Positions 6,179-14,003 are shown, numbered from the stretch's first letter. The stretch: DNA of 19,984 bases from an uncultured bacterium (GCA_945788485.1 CALZMB010000007.1:1-19984); one strand, 5' to 3'. Notes: generated by a model from the sequence alone, not told the origin. Numbers and translations: made by a program.

Positions 6179-7879
6179 CTATTGTCTGACGAGCAGACGC
6201 AGGTCGGCTGTGAAGTCGCTCTCTGACGGGGCGTCTATCCAGCCTGTCAGGAGCGTGTGCAGCTCTTGGTCGAAGAATGAGGTGAGAGCCACTTTCTCCG
6301 CGAGGCCATCATTCCGCTCAGGCAGGATATATAAAGATGTCTCCCCCCGGAATCTGTTCCGCAGTGCTATCTCGCCCGTGACGATGTTGGGCAGCGTATA
6401 GACGAAGACGGAAGGGCTGGGATAGTAGTTCCCGCTGTCGGCTATGCTCTTGTCGTATTCGATGTCTGAGCATAGCGATGAGGTGCTGTTGAAGAACACC
6501 ACTCCGCAGTCCGGCTTGTCCGTCTCCCTGTCTGTGCCATGCCTTTGGGCTATGAGTTCTGAGGCAAGAAAGCCGAGGCGGCTGAGGATGTCCATCTTGT
6601 AGAAGCGGGGATAGTCTCCTACGTATCGTCTGTAGGCGTCTGTGAGCATCGCCTTTCCGGAGCCTTCTGTCTTCAAGACCTCTCCGTCGAGTGTGACGGA
6701 CGAGGCGGTGACGATGACTCTGTGCGTTTCAGCGACTCGGCCTATGGCCTGCGGACACTGCTGCGGGCGGCTTCCGCAGTCTGCCAGGCTGAACGCCACG
6801 GCGCCGTTGCATCCTCCAAAGCCGGAGATGACCTTGAGGAAACTGCATTCTGACGTGGCTCGCTTCTGTGCGGAGACGCTGATTCTTCCCGACACGCCTC
6901 TCTCGCTGTAGCCTTTCGTCGGCAGCACCAGCCCGTCTTCAACGGCTCTCATTGTCATGATTGTCTCAAGCAGTCCGGCCGCTCCCATGGTGTGTCCGAA
7001 ATATCCTTTCAGCGCGTTGGCCGGCACGTCTGACAGTCCTGCGCCTTCGATGGCTTTTGATTCCATCTGGTCGTTATACATCGTGGCGGTGCCATGCACA
7101 TTGACGAGCGCGAGGCTCTCAGGCTTCATGCCGCCGAGGGCGGCAATCATTGCCGAGCGGCTTCCTGCTCCTGTGGGTGAGGGATTGGTGATGTGGAAGG
7201 CATCGTTGCGCACTGCTCCGCCTGTCATTGTCCATGCCGTGCCGCCGTGTGGCTTGCGGCTGAGTATGAGAGTGGCTGCGGCCTCGCCGAGATTTAGCCC
7301 TATCCGTTCGATGTCAAACGGACGGCAAGGCTCCGGCGACAGAGCTTTAAGCGACTGGAAGCCGGAGATGATGAACTTCCCCTGCACGTCGCATCCTGTC
7401 ACAATGACCTCATCATATATGCCAGCCATTATGAGCCGCTGTGCCAGCACCAGTCCTGCCACGCCTGAGATGCAGGCGTTGGATGCCACGATGGGTTCAG
7501 TGACGATGCCGAGATGGCGTGCTATGTTCTTTGCAGCTGCGGCCGGCGACGTGGCAGAAGGGTCTTTCTCCAGAAGCTCTATGTTGCCTTTGGTGGTGCT
7601 GACGACCAGCCCCAGCCTGTCTGACGATGCGCTGACGCCGGCAGCACGCATGGCGGAGCGGGCTGACTGTATGACTAATGACTCAAAGCGCGTCATGCCC
7701 TCAATGCTGATCTCCTGCCACTGCTCCTCGCTGAAGAGGGAGGCGACAAAGGCTTCGGGCAGCCCCCATCTGCCTTCATGCAGTGCGAGGGCTGTGCGGC
7801 CGGCAAGGACAGCCTCATAGTTCTCGTCTGTCGTCTGTCCGAGAGGCGACAGGATGTTTGCTGACAATATGCGTATCAT
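6179..7879 (-). CDS. 3-oxoacyl-ACP synthase fused to a C-terminal half-ketosynthase-like domain
   Basis: This 566-residue protein is about 160 residues longer than a normal FabF. Residues 1-365 form a complete condensing enzyme with Cys136 (SNACISG), His262 (NVHGTAT), Lys291 and His296 (KGYFGHTMGAAG) and a GFGG loop (353-356). Residues about 385-566 are a separate domain. Within it, CGVVFFNSTSSLCSDIEYD (458-476) and YPSPSVFVYTLPNIVTGEIA (486-505) resemble the pre-nucleophile half of the cluster's chain-length-factor-like protein (DAIVTGTSTGCLDYT, then VSPTHFMQSTHNT). The C-terminal half with the histidines is absent. Short proteins of this kind occur in Bacteroidetes flexirubin-type clusters, as I recall. 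The role of the extra domain is unknown; structural pairing with a ketosynthase is my inference. Confidence 0.88.
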   Translation of the reverse strand: MIRILSANILSPLGQTTDENYEAVLAGRTALALHEGRWGLPEAFVASLFSEEQWQEISIEGMTRFESLVIQSARSAMRAAGVSASSDRLGLVVSTTKGNIELLEKDPSATSPAAAAKNIARHLGIVTEPIVASNACISGVAGLVLAQRLIMAGIYDEVIVTGCDVQGKFIISGFQSLKALSPEPCRPFDIERIGLNLGEAAATLILSRKPHGGTAWTMTGGAVRNDAFHITNPSPTGAGSRSAMIAALGGMKPESLALVNVHGTATMYNDQMESKAIEGAGLSDVPANALKGYFGHTMGAAGLLETIMTMRAVEDGLVLPTKGYSERGVSGRISVSAQKRATSECSFLKVISGFGGCNGAVAFSLADCGSRPQQCPQAIGRVAETHRVIVTASSVTLDGEVLKTEGSGKAMLTDAYRRYVGDYPRFYKMDILSRLGFLASELIAQRHGTDRETDKPDCGVVFFNSTSSLCSDIEYDKSIADSGNYYPSPSVFVYTLPNIVTGEIALRNRFRGETSLYILPERNDGLAEKVALTSFFDQELHTLLTGWIDAPSESDFTADLRLLVRQ

Positions 7880-7916
7880 GAGTCACTTCGTCTCATCCGT
7901 AATTATTCTTTAAAGG

Positions 7917-7960
7917 AGGACTCTGCGCCGGCGGCCTGTGACGGCTGGCCTTGGAGTCCT
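7917..7960. other. Intergenic hairpin inside the operon
   Basis: Between the thioesterase stop and the fused ketosynthase start there are 94 non-coding bases. They hold a perfect 7-bp inverted repeat (AGGACTC at 7917-7923, GAGTCCT at 7954-7960) with a GC-rich loop that itself contains GGCC/GGCC pairing potential. In the transcript the stem is followed by CCUUUAAAGAAUAAUU, so it could be a weak terminator or an mRNA processing/stability site. No U-tract is strong enough for me to call it a terminator. Confidence 0.35.
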
Positions 7961-7973
7961 GAAGCTCATGCTG

Positions 7974-8396
7974 TCAGAGCTGTCCCCATTTTCTTTTCCA
8001 CTCCTCATAGAAGGGCGGATTGTCCCACACGAGCTGATAGTCGAGGTCCATGAAGACCTGCACAGAGCGTCCGGTGCAGTAGAGAGCGTCCGTCTCTTCG
8101 TCCCTGATTTCGTAGTCGAACACCACTTTAGCGCTCTCGGTGGGCCTGTAGGTGATGTCCACCCGCGGCTTGCTGCCGTAGAGTATGGGCTGCCTGTACT
8201 TGACAGAGAGGTCAACTATCGGGGCATAATACCCGTTGTCAACATATCCCATATACGTAAGCCCGTACTTCTCGCCGAAGAGTTCGCGCGCGTCTTCGAA
8301 ATAGAGGGGGTAGGCTCCGTGCCATACGACCTTCATCATGTCTATCTCGGAGAATCTCACGTCGAGTCTCTTGCTTGCCTTCAGTTCTTTCTTCAC
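7974..8396 (-). CDS. Hot-dog acyl-ACP/CoA thioesterase (YbgC/4HBT type)
   Basis: This 140-residue single hot-dog domain is of the 4-hydroxybenzoyl-CoA thioesterase/YbgC family. Typical features are VRFSEIDMMKVVWHGAYPLY (13-32), with Asp19 as the likely catalytic acid and the conserved His26 and Tyr29, then FEDARELF. These enzymes hydrolyse acyl-ACP or acyl-CoA thioesters. Length is normal. Aryl polyene clusters carry a thioesterase (called ApeK in E. coli, as I recall) thought to release or proofread chains. Here release may be unnecessary if acyltransferases take the chain directly from the ACP, so an editing role is equally possible. It lies 12 bases downstream of the dehydratase-like gene. 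Confidence 0.85.
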   Translation of the reverse strand: MKKELKASKRLDVRFSEIDMMKVVWHGAYPLYFEDARELFGEKYGLTYMGYVDNGYYAPIVDLSVKYRQPILYGSKPRVDITYRPTESAKVVFDYEIRDEETDALYCTGRSVQVFMDLDYQLVWDNPPFYEEWKRKWGQL

Positions 8397-8408
8397 AGTT
8401 CCTGTATT

Positions 8409-8825
8409 TTACTTTAGTGCTATCTTTATGCGTGCAGAGGCGACTGCCTCGCCCCCTGCTTCGACAGTGACGCTGGCGAGCGTGAGATGCATCACCTCCT
8501 CCAGAATCTCCACATGGGTGACGAGAGTCTCGCCGCATTCGGGCTGGCGCGATATCTCGCAGTTGCGTATGTCGCCTATGAATCCGATGCGTATGTCTTC
8601 GCCATGCAGGATATTGATGCATCCCATGCGTGCTGCACAGGACTGTGCCATGTTCTCAATGATGCCTGCCGGAGAGAATTTCCCTTCGTCGAGGAAGATA
8701 TTGTCCTCTCTTATGGCAAACTCCATGTAGGCATCCTTGTCGTTGCAGCTCAATACCCTGTCCACCATGACGAATGGCGGACGCTGGGGTATGAGGCTGG
8801 TTATGTCTGTTCTCTCAAAGTCCAT
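8409..8825 (-). CDS. ApeP-like hot-dog dehydratase subunit, catalytic His missing
   Basis: This 138-residue hot-dog protein of the FabZ/FabA superfamily starts with MDFERTDITSLIPQRPPFVM, the usual start of a dehydratase (PQRPPFVMVDRV). The conserved segment reads GKFSPAGIIENMAQS (48-62). It keeps the Glu (E57) and the MAQ helix but lacks the HFPGNP histidine. The other dehydratase-like protein in this operon (1587-1955) keeps the His and lacks the Glu, so the two may complete each other as ApeI/ApeP-type partners. The ATG at 8825 was chosen because it is 4 bases after the ACP stop and begins the conserved region; the longer frame to 8858 would overlap the ACP gene. Role: polyene-forming dehydration, inferred. 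Confidence 0.83.
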   Translation of the reverse strand: MDFERTDITSLIPQRPPFVMVDRVLSCNDKDAYMEFAIREDNIFLDEGKFSPAGIIENMAQSCAARMGCINILHGEDIRIGFIGDIRNCEISRQPECGETLVTHVEILEEVMHLTLASVTVEAGGEAVASARIKIALK

Positions 8826-8829
8826 GCCT

Positions 8830-9072
8830 TCAGGCGACGTTTGACTCGATATAGTCATAGAACTGCGCGAGTGTCTTCACATTGGTCATTTCCTGCGGCT
8901 TGATCTTGAAGCCGAAGTTCTTTTCGACTATAACAACTATGTCAACGTAGTCAAGGCTGTCTATTCCCATGTCTTCCTTGAGCATTGACTCAGGGAAGAT
9001 CTTGTCCTCTTCGATTTCAAGGTCGTCTATGAGAAATGCCTTGACTCTTTCTTCAATTTCTGTTCTTGTCAT
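8830..9072 (-). CDS. Acyl carrier protein (second of two)
   Basis: This 80-residue acyl carrier protein has Ser39 in DMGIDSLDYVDIV as its phosphopantetheine site. The start at 9072 gives MTRTEIEERVKAFL, a normal helix I. The longer frame to 9144 would overlap the upstream acyltransferase gene and is rejected. It differs clearly from the other ACP, having SLDYVD instead of SIDALE after the serine, so the two probably serve different partners. Position suggests work with the ApeP-like dehydratase and the LpxL-like acyltransferases. It could carry the chain that is finally transferred to the lipid, or load the starter. The sequence alone does not decide. Confidence 0.93.
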   Translation of the reverse strand: MTRTEIEERVKAFLIDDLEIEEDKIFPESMLKEDMGIDSLDYVDIVVIVEKNFGFKIKPQEMTNVKTLAQFYDYIESNVA

Positions 9073-9110
9073 GATTTTATTGATTTTTAAAAGTGATTTA
9101 TATTGCTTGT

Positions 9111-10013
9111 TTATTTTGCCCAAAAGTCGAAATAGTTGTACCACTGGACCGGATACCGGCGCATGATGCTTTCGAGTTCGGCGACATAGGCTTCTGCCAG
9201 CTCTTCGGTCTGGCGTGCGCGCGGCGCTGTCTTGTCATAGTGCAGCGGCGTGACGCAGACGGTGTATTCGAGCGTCGATGTCTTCATCGTGTTGACGGCA
9301 AGCACGTCAAGGCCTCTCATCGTGGCCACGCTGAAGGGTCCCTTGGGGAATCTGGCTTTCGCTCCGAGGAGGTCAAGCTCTATGTACTTCGGCGAACCGT
9401 TGATTCTGTCTGCCGGCATGCTGACGGTCTCGCCTCTCCGCAGCGCGCTGTCTATCTCAAAGAGATGGCTCATGTCGGGGCGTATGGCGATCATGCGGAG
9501 ATTGTTCCGCTCGAACATCTTGCTGCGGTTGTCCATCACCGTCGCTTTCTCGCCGGCATAGACAAGGGCGTTGAAGGTCTTTGTCTCTGCCACGAGCGTG
9601 TAGCCGGCTATCTCGTAGTTGCCGACATGCGCGCTGAGCTGTATGAAGCCTTCGGGCTGGGCGGCGAGACGGAGGAAGTTCTCGTAGCCCACGAGCTTCG
9701 TCCTGAACCGGCGGCCTGCATACATGGCGAACTTGTCCAGCACGACCTGGGCAAAGAGGCAGTGGTTAGTGTATGTCTTCCAGGCAGACCTCAGCCTGCC
9801 GTATCCGTGTCTCTGCCTGAAATATCTGTAGATGATGCCTCTGCTCGGACGGACAGCAAGGCATACGGGCACGATAAAGATGGCCGAAAAAACGTATAGA
9901 ATCCTTATGTCCACAATCTTCAGCATCGTGACGAGATGTCTGTGCATCCATCCGTTGCCGAAGGTCTTGCCTGTCCATTCTTGTGCCATCTGCTTCTGCT
10001 TATAGTTTGTCAT
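9111..10013 (-). CDS. LpxL/HtrB-like lipid acyltransferase, copy 1
   Basis: This 300-residue protein is of the lipid A late-acyltransferase family. The catalytic HxxxxE is His129-Glu134 in SAHVGNYEIAGY. An N-terminal hydrophobic segment (about 33-46, LYVFSAIFIVPVCL) would anchor it in the inner membrane. It shares the block NHCLFxQxVxDKFAMYAGRRF with the protein at 11310-12209, so the two are paralogues. Family members transfer an acyl chain from ACP to a glycolipid hydroxyl. In pigment clusters related enzymes are thought to attach the polyene. A second ATG at 9989 (MAQEWTG) is an alternative start. The C-terminal Trp-Tyr-Asn-Tyr-Phe motif is shared with the other copy. Confidence 0.87.
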   Translation of the reverse strand: MTNYKQKQMAQEWTGKTFGNGWMHRHLVTMLKIVDIRILYVFSAIFIVPVCLAVRPSRGIIYRYFRQRHGYGRLRSAWKTYTNHCLFAQVVLDKFAMYAGRRFRTKLVGYENFLRLAAQPEGFIQLSAHVGNYEIAGYTLVAETKTFNALVYAGEKATVMDNRSKMFERNNLRMIAIRPDMSHLFEIDSALRRGETVSMPADRINGSPKYIELDLLGAKARFPKGPFSVATMRGLDVLAVNTMKTSTLEYTVCVTPLHYDKTAPRARQTEELAEAYVAELESIMRRYPVQWYNYFDFWAK

Positions 10014-10191
10014 AGGATGCCATGCATGTCTGCGGCTCGTCTGTCGGCCATGACATCCTTGTCACTTCTGTTTTTGGGATATATATAAATATGTATATAT
10101 GACCTGTCTATTCTCCAGCCATGCCTGGGCTGTCACGTCTTCTTCAGGAGCTGCGCTGCCTGCAGACGGGCTGCCTGGCGCTGCGTCCGGC
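10014..10191. other. Intra-operon intergenic region with imperfect inverted repeat
   Basis: These 178 bases separate the methyltransferase and the first acyltransferase gene. They hold an imperfect inverted repeat (GGATGCCATG at 10015-10024 against CATGACATCC at 10049-10058, 9 of 10 pairs) just before the acyltransferase start, and an AT-only-like island TATATATAAATATGTATATA at about 10080-10099. No TAnnTTTG element is present in the right orientation, so I do not call a promoter. Confidence 0.3.
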
Positions 10192-11304
10192 CTACTGACT
10201 GAGCCTGCAGACGACGATGGAGTGGCCTTGCCCGAGATTGTCATAGATGCGTTCTATCTCAAGCCCGGCTTCGCTGATGCACTTCTCGAGGTCTTCTGTG
10301 TTGTACATCTTTGAGTTGCCGTTGGCGATGCAGGTAAAGTAGAAGCTGGTCATCGTGAGGCAGAAGGCTGCCGGCTCGAAGCGCTGCCGGTCCCAGAGGG
10401 TCTCCATGATGTAGAGCCGGGTGTCTGCCGTCATCGCGGCAGTGGCTCTCTTGAGTATGCTGACGATCTGCTCCATGGAGAAGCAGTCGAGAAACTGCGA
10501 CATCCAGATGGCGTCAAGTCCGCCTTCTCTCTTGGGGAAAGCGAGCTGCGGGTCGAGGAGGTTGATGCCGTATCCGGCTATGCGCTCTGCTCCGGGCTTG
10601 CCTTTGACATTCTCCTCCATGAGGGCTATCTGCTGCGGGAGGTCGAGAATGGTGACCGTGACCTCGTCATCGTAGTCCACGCAGCGCAGCGCCCACTTGC
10701 CTGTGTTGCCGCCGACATCGTAGAGAGAGCGCACGCGGTGCTCGTCGAAGATGATCTTCAGGGCTTCCGGGAATGAGGAGTCGCTGTAGAAATGGTCGAA
10801 TCCGAACCACGCCTTCTGCACATTCTCGGGCAGCGAGGAGAGGCCTTCATACACCGTCGGCCAGTCGCCGAAGTGCTTCAGCCCGGCGGGATACCCATCC
10901 TTGAGAGCTTCTTCGAGATGGAACATCCCCTCGTAGTTGACATCGTGGTTGAAATCCAGATTGACTCTCGTGGCAGGGTCGTTGAGCAGGAACCATCCTG
11001 TCTTGGAGATTGTGTAGCGCTCTGTCTCGGGGTCGATGAGCAGTGTGCCTATTGAGAGCGAGCCTTCGAGCAGGCACTTCACGGCATAGTCGCTGAGTCC
11101 GGTCGCTTCCTTCACCTCCTCACGCGTCATTCCGTCGCTGGCGTCGCGTATCATTTCGAGAATGCCCAGCTTCACCATGATGCGTGACACCTGGAAGGCC
11201 ACAGGCCCCCATGCGATGAACTCTGCCAGACGCTGTGCCTCTCGTGCGGTCATGGGGTCCTTCGTGTATTTCTTTCTAAGAGATTCTGATAAGTTCATAA
11301 TCAC
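10192..11304 (-). CDS. SAM-dependent O-methyltransferase (COMT-like, class I)
   Basis: This is a two-domain methyltransferase of about 370 residues. The N-terminal half is a winged-helix dimerisation domain (about 30-110: GPVAFQVSRIMVKLGILEMI, then LSDYAVKCLLEG), as in plant caffeate O-methyltransferases and bacterial polyketide O-methyltransferases. The SAM-binding motif I is SLYDVGGNTGKWAL at about 193-206. The usual acidic residue after strand 2 is in TILDLPQQ. It could methylate the aryl hydroxyl of the polyene head group, since many aryl polyenes carry 4-hydroxy-3-methyl or methoxy-type heads. Which atom is methylated is unknown. ATGs at 11304 and 11298 are both possible starts. It sits between the two acyltransferase paralogues, 5 bases after the upstream stop. 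Confidence 0.85.
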   Translation of the reverse strand: MIMNLSESLRKKYTKDPMTAREAQRLAEFIAWGPVAFQVSRIMVKLGILEMIRDASDGMTREEVKEATGLSDYAVKCLLEGSLSIGTLLIDPETERYTISKTGWFLLNDPATRVNLDFNHDVNYEGMFHLEEALKDGYPAGLKHFGDWPTVYEGLSSLPENVQKAWFGFDHFYSDSSFPEALKIIFDEHRVRSLYDVGGNTGKWALRCVDYDDEVTVTILDLPQQIALMEENVKGKPGAERIAGYGINLLDPQLAFPKREGGLDAIWMSQFLDCFSMEQIVSILKRATAAMTADTRLYIMETLWDRQRFEPAAFCLTMTSFYFTCIANGNSKMYNTEDLEKCISEAGLEIERIYDNLGQGHSIVVCRLSQ

Positions 11305-11309
11305 GTTCT

Positions 11310-12209
11310 TTAGATTTCATCGCCGTCCTCTCCGACCCAAAGGTTGAAGTAGTTGAACCATTGCAGCGGATAGCGGTCAAGCACTTTCTCTATCTCTCCT
11401 GTATAGGCATCGGCAAGCTGCTGCCGCTGCACGGCCTTTGGCTGTGTCTTGTCGTAGGCGAGGGGTATGAATCGCGCGACGTAGGTACGGGCATCTTTCT
11501 TCACAGAGACTACCATGACCACGTCAAGCCCTCTCGTCACGGCCATGGAGACGGGTCCCCGGGCTATATAGACCTCATGGCCGTGGAGCGTGGAGATGAT
11601 GACCTTCTTCTTGTTCATGTACCTGTCGGGGAAGACGGCCAGGATCTCTCCGTTGTCGAGCGCGCGTGCGATGTCGTCGCTGTGTGAGTCGCCGGCTCCT
11701 ACGGGAATCATCTTCATGTTCATGTTTCCGAAGGAGGTTTCCCTGTATTCCATCAGCGACTCCTTCTCTCCTCCATAGACGAGTATGTTGCAGGGCTTGG
11801 GCACGGGGAAGGAGTAGCCTGTTATCTCGCTGCTGCCTATGTGGGCATTGAAGTTGACGAGGGGTTCGGGCCGTTCGAGCATGCGGCGGTATTCCTCTTC
11901 TCCTTCTGTCTCAAGGGTGAAGCGCCGGCCTGCGTACATGGCGAACTTATCGACCACGGTCTGCCCGAAGAGGCAGTGGTTGCGGTAGGTCGCCCACACT
12001 GACTTGAGCGCGCCGTAGCGCCGGCGGCTCCTGTAGTAGCTGTATGTCAGCCTTGCTCCACGGCTCACAAGGAGCGTCACCGGAACGACAAAGACATACA
12101 TGAAGACGTAAACCGCACGTATGTCCACATGGCGCAATACGCCGATGAGCGTGCGGTGCATCCATCCGTTGCCGTAGCTGGCTCCATCATGTCTCTTGTC
12201 TTTGCTCAT
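11310..12209 (-). CDS. LpxL/HtrB-like lipid acyltransferase, copy 2
   Basis: This 299-residue paralogue of the protein at 9111-10013 begins with the same GNGWMHR segment and shares NHCLFxQxVxDKFAMYAGRRF. Its catalytic motif is His123-Glu128 in NAHIGSSEITGY. A hydrophobic N-terminal segment (about 33-48) indicates inner-membrane association. The two copies differ after the catalytic motif (here ...FPVPKPCNILVYGGEKES), which suggests different acceptors or acyl donors rather than redundancy. The gene begins 7 bases after the stop of the small exported protein and ends 5 bases before the methyltransferase start. Inferred role: acylation of the glycolipid anchor or transfer of the polyene to it. 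Confidence 0.87.
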   Translation of the reverse strand: MSKDKRHDGASYGNGWMHRTLIGVLRHVDIRAVYVFMYVFVVPVTLLVSRGARLTYSYYRSRRRYGALKSVWATYRNHCLFGQTVVDKFAMYAGRRFTLETEGEEEYRRMLERPEPLVNFNAHIGSSEITGYSFPVPKPCNILVYGGEKESLMEYRETSFGNMNMKMIPVGAGDSHSDDIARALDNGEILAVFPDRYMNKKKVIISTLHGHEVYIARGPVSMAVTRGLDVVMVVSVKKDARTYVARFIPLAYDKTQPKAVQRQQLADAYTGEIEKVLDRYPLQWFNYFNLWVGEDGDEI

Positions 12210-12216
12210 GTGCCGG

Positions 12217-12621
12217 TCAGCGTTCTATTTTAATGTAAAGGTCGTGCCTGCGCTCATACAGCGTGACGCGGAACTTGTATGTCACTCCGGCTCCGCTGCG
12301 GCTTCTCGCTCCCTTGATCTTGATGGCCAGCTTTCTGCCGCGGAGGTTCTTGAGATTGTCGTCGTCGTATTCCTTGACTTCTTCATCGTCGTCCGGCTCT
12401 ACGTTGCGCACTGTTCCGAGACGCACGAACTTCTTGTTCTGCACGAGCGAGACAGTGGCTTCGAGAATGTGGTATGACGACTCGTTCTCGATGATGATCT
12501 TGTCGCGGATGTCAAGGTCGAAGGGCACTGTCTTGTAGATGATGGTGTTGTCTGTCTTGGCAGAGACGGCTGTCAGGAGGCAGCAGAGTGCCATGAGTGT
12601 CAGAAGGATTGCCTTTTTCAT
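12217..12621 (-). CDS. Small exported protein of unknown function with acidic stretch
   Basis: This 134-residue protein has a strong Sec signal peptide (MKKAILLTLMALCCLLTAVSA, cleavage near residue 21). The mature part is predicted to be beta-rich. It has an unusual acidic run in the middle (EPDDDEEVKEYDDD, about 75-88) followed by a basic part (LRGRKLAIKIKGARSR), giving a sharp charge switch. I do not recognise the family. It lies 7 bases from the acyltransferase gene and so is almost certainly co-transcribed with the polyene genes. A periplasmic accessory role is inference. Similar small exported proteins are common in Bacteroidetes pigment clusters but poorly understood. Confidence 0.75.
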   Translation of the reverse strand: MKKAILLTLMALCCLLTAVSAKTDNTIIYKTVPFDLDIRDKIIIENESSYHILEATVSLVQNKKFVRLGTVRNVEPDDDEEVKEYDDDNLKNLRGRKLAIKIKGARSRSGAGVTYKFRVTLYERRHDLYIKIER

Positions 12622-12667
12622 TGTCTTGGATATTGCTGTTGGTTAATGTCTGACAGAAGGGTTTCGC

Positions 12668-12687
12668 CCGCCGGCTCTTTCCGGCGG
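12668..12687. other. Short GC-rich hairpin between ketosynthase and small exported protein genes
   Basis: A perfect 7-bp inverted repeat (CCGCCGG, loop CTCTTT, CCGGCGG) lies in the 161-base gap downstream of the ketosynthase stop. There is no following U-tract on the transcribed strand, so it is not a convincing terminator. It could stabilise the upstream part of the message or attenuate it. Confidence 0.35.
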
Positions 12688-12782
12688 CAGTCTCGCGGGC
12701 TTTGCGCTGCACGCGCCTGATGCCGCGCATGGCCTGGGCAGGAAGGCGGTCGCCTGCCTCTTGCGGTGCAGAAGGGGCAGGC

Positions 12783-14003
12783 TCAGAGTTTCCTTATGAC
12801 GAGTGCGGAGTTGGTGCCTCCGAAGCCGAAGGAGTTGCTGAGCACAGTGCGCAGCTCTGTCTCCACGGTCTTGGCGGCGATGTTGAGCGGTGCGGAGTGT
12901 TCGTCGGGTGTCTCGAAGTTGATGTTAGGCGCCACGAAGCTGTTCTGCATCATTATGAGCGAATAGACGATCTCTGATGCTCCGGCCATCCAGCACTCAT
13001 GTCCTGTCATCGACTTGGTGCTGGAGATGAGGGCGCGCTTGCCGTTGAAGATGCGGTTGAGGGCTATGGCCTCGTACATGTCGCCCTGCTGGGTGGAGGT
13101 GGCGTGCGCGTTGACGTAGTCTATGTCGTCTGCCGTCACGCCGGCGTCGTCCATGGCTCTTGTCATGGCTATGTAGCTGCCTTCGTCGCTCGGCTGTGAG
13201 ATGCCGCCTCCGTTGCTGGAGAAGCCGTAGCCGCATATCTCGGCAAGGATGTTGGCTCCTCTCGCCACGGCGTGCTCATACTCCTCCACGACAAGCGCCG
13301 CTGCGCCGCCGCTCGGCACGAGTCCGTCGCGGTCGCGGTCGAAGGGGCGTGAGGACTTGGCCGGATCGTCCATGCGCACGGAGAAGGCGTTGAGCGCGTC
13401 GAAGGATGACATGGCGAACTTGTTCACCTCCTGCGCTCCTCCGCAGAGCACCACGTCCTGCATCCCATGCTTTATGAGGAGATAGGCGAGGCCTATGGAG
13501 TGGCTGCCGCTGGCGCATGCGGAGCTGACGGAGAAGTTCACTCCCTTTATGTGGAAGATGGTGTTCATGTTCATGTTCACCGTGGAGTTCATGCCTTGGA
13601 AGATGAGTCCTGACCCTATCATGGCAGAGTCATGCTTCTCGGCCATGATGGTGGCAGACTCCACGACGGCTTTTGCCGAAGAGTCGTTGCCGAAGATGCA
13701 TCCCACCTCGTTGCTGAGGAGATAGGCGTCGTCGATGCCTGCCATGGCGAAGGCGTCGCGGCTTGCCATGAAGGCGTACTCTGCCTCCTCTGACAGTCCC
13801 ATGCGCATGCGGCGGTCGAGCAGCCCTTTCAGCTGCGGACGCTCCACGATGCCGGTGAGTCCGGAGCGGTAGCCGTAGTTGATGCGGTCCTGGTCGATGC
13901 CGATGCCGGACTTGCCTTCATAGAGTGACTTGCACACCTCGTCGATGGTTGTGCCGAGGCATGACCATATTCCCATTCCTGTTATTACAACTCTTTTTTC
14001 CAT
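12783..14003 (-). CDS. 3-oxoacyl-ACP synthase (KAS II/FabF type), ApeR-like position
   Basis: This 406-residue condensing enzyme has the full catalytic set: Cys163 in SSACASG, His300 in NAHATST, Lys330 and His335 in KSMTGH, and the SFGFGGTNS loop at 391-399. After the second His the usual GAAG turn is altered to ECWMAGASE (336-344), a change in the floor of the active site. The start at 14003 (MEKRVVITGMG) begins exactly at the conserved first strand; the longer frame to 14108 adds 35 non-conserved residues. It is the second gene of the run, after the ketoreductase, and separated from it by the tandem-repeat array. It is a likely initiating or separate elongating synthase, comparable to ApeR, but this is inferred from gene order only. 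Confidence 0.92.
   Translation of the reverse strand: MEKRVVITGMGIWSCLGTTIDEVCKSLYEGKSGIGIDQDRINYGYRSGLTGIVERPQLKGLLDRRMRMGLSEEAEYAFMASRDAFAMAGIDDAYLLSNEVGCIFGNDSSAKAVVESATIMAEKHDSAMIGSGLIFQGMNSTVNMNMNTIFHIKGVNFSVSSACASGSHSIGLAYLLIKHGMQDVVLCGGAQEVNKFAMSSFDALNAFSVRMDDPAKSSRPFDRDRDGLVPSGGAAALVVEEYEHAVARGANILAEICGYGFSSNGGGISQPSDEGSYIAMTRAMDDAGVTADDIDYVNAHATSTQQGDMYEAIALNRIFNGKRALISSTKSMTGHECWMAGASEIVYSLIMMQNSFVAPNINFETPDEHSAPLNIAAKTVETELRTVLSNSFGFGGTNSALVIRKL

Noticed and set aside
6957..7820. Plus-strand open frame of 287 codons
   Set aside because: It lies antisense to the fused ketosynthase, whose catalytic motifs are clear.
10080..10102. TATA-rich island as an internal promoter before the first acyltransferase gene
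   Set aside because: No TAnnTTTG/TTTG pair in the minus orientation could be found.
10062..10244. 60-codon minus-strand frame after the methyltransferase
   Set aside because: It starts inside the methyltransferase gene in another frame, is low-complexity (Ala/Pro/Ser) and shows no conserved pattern.
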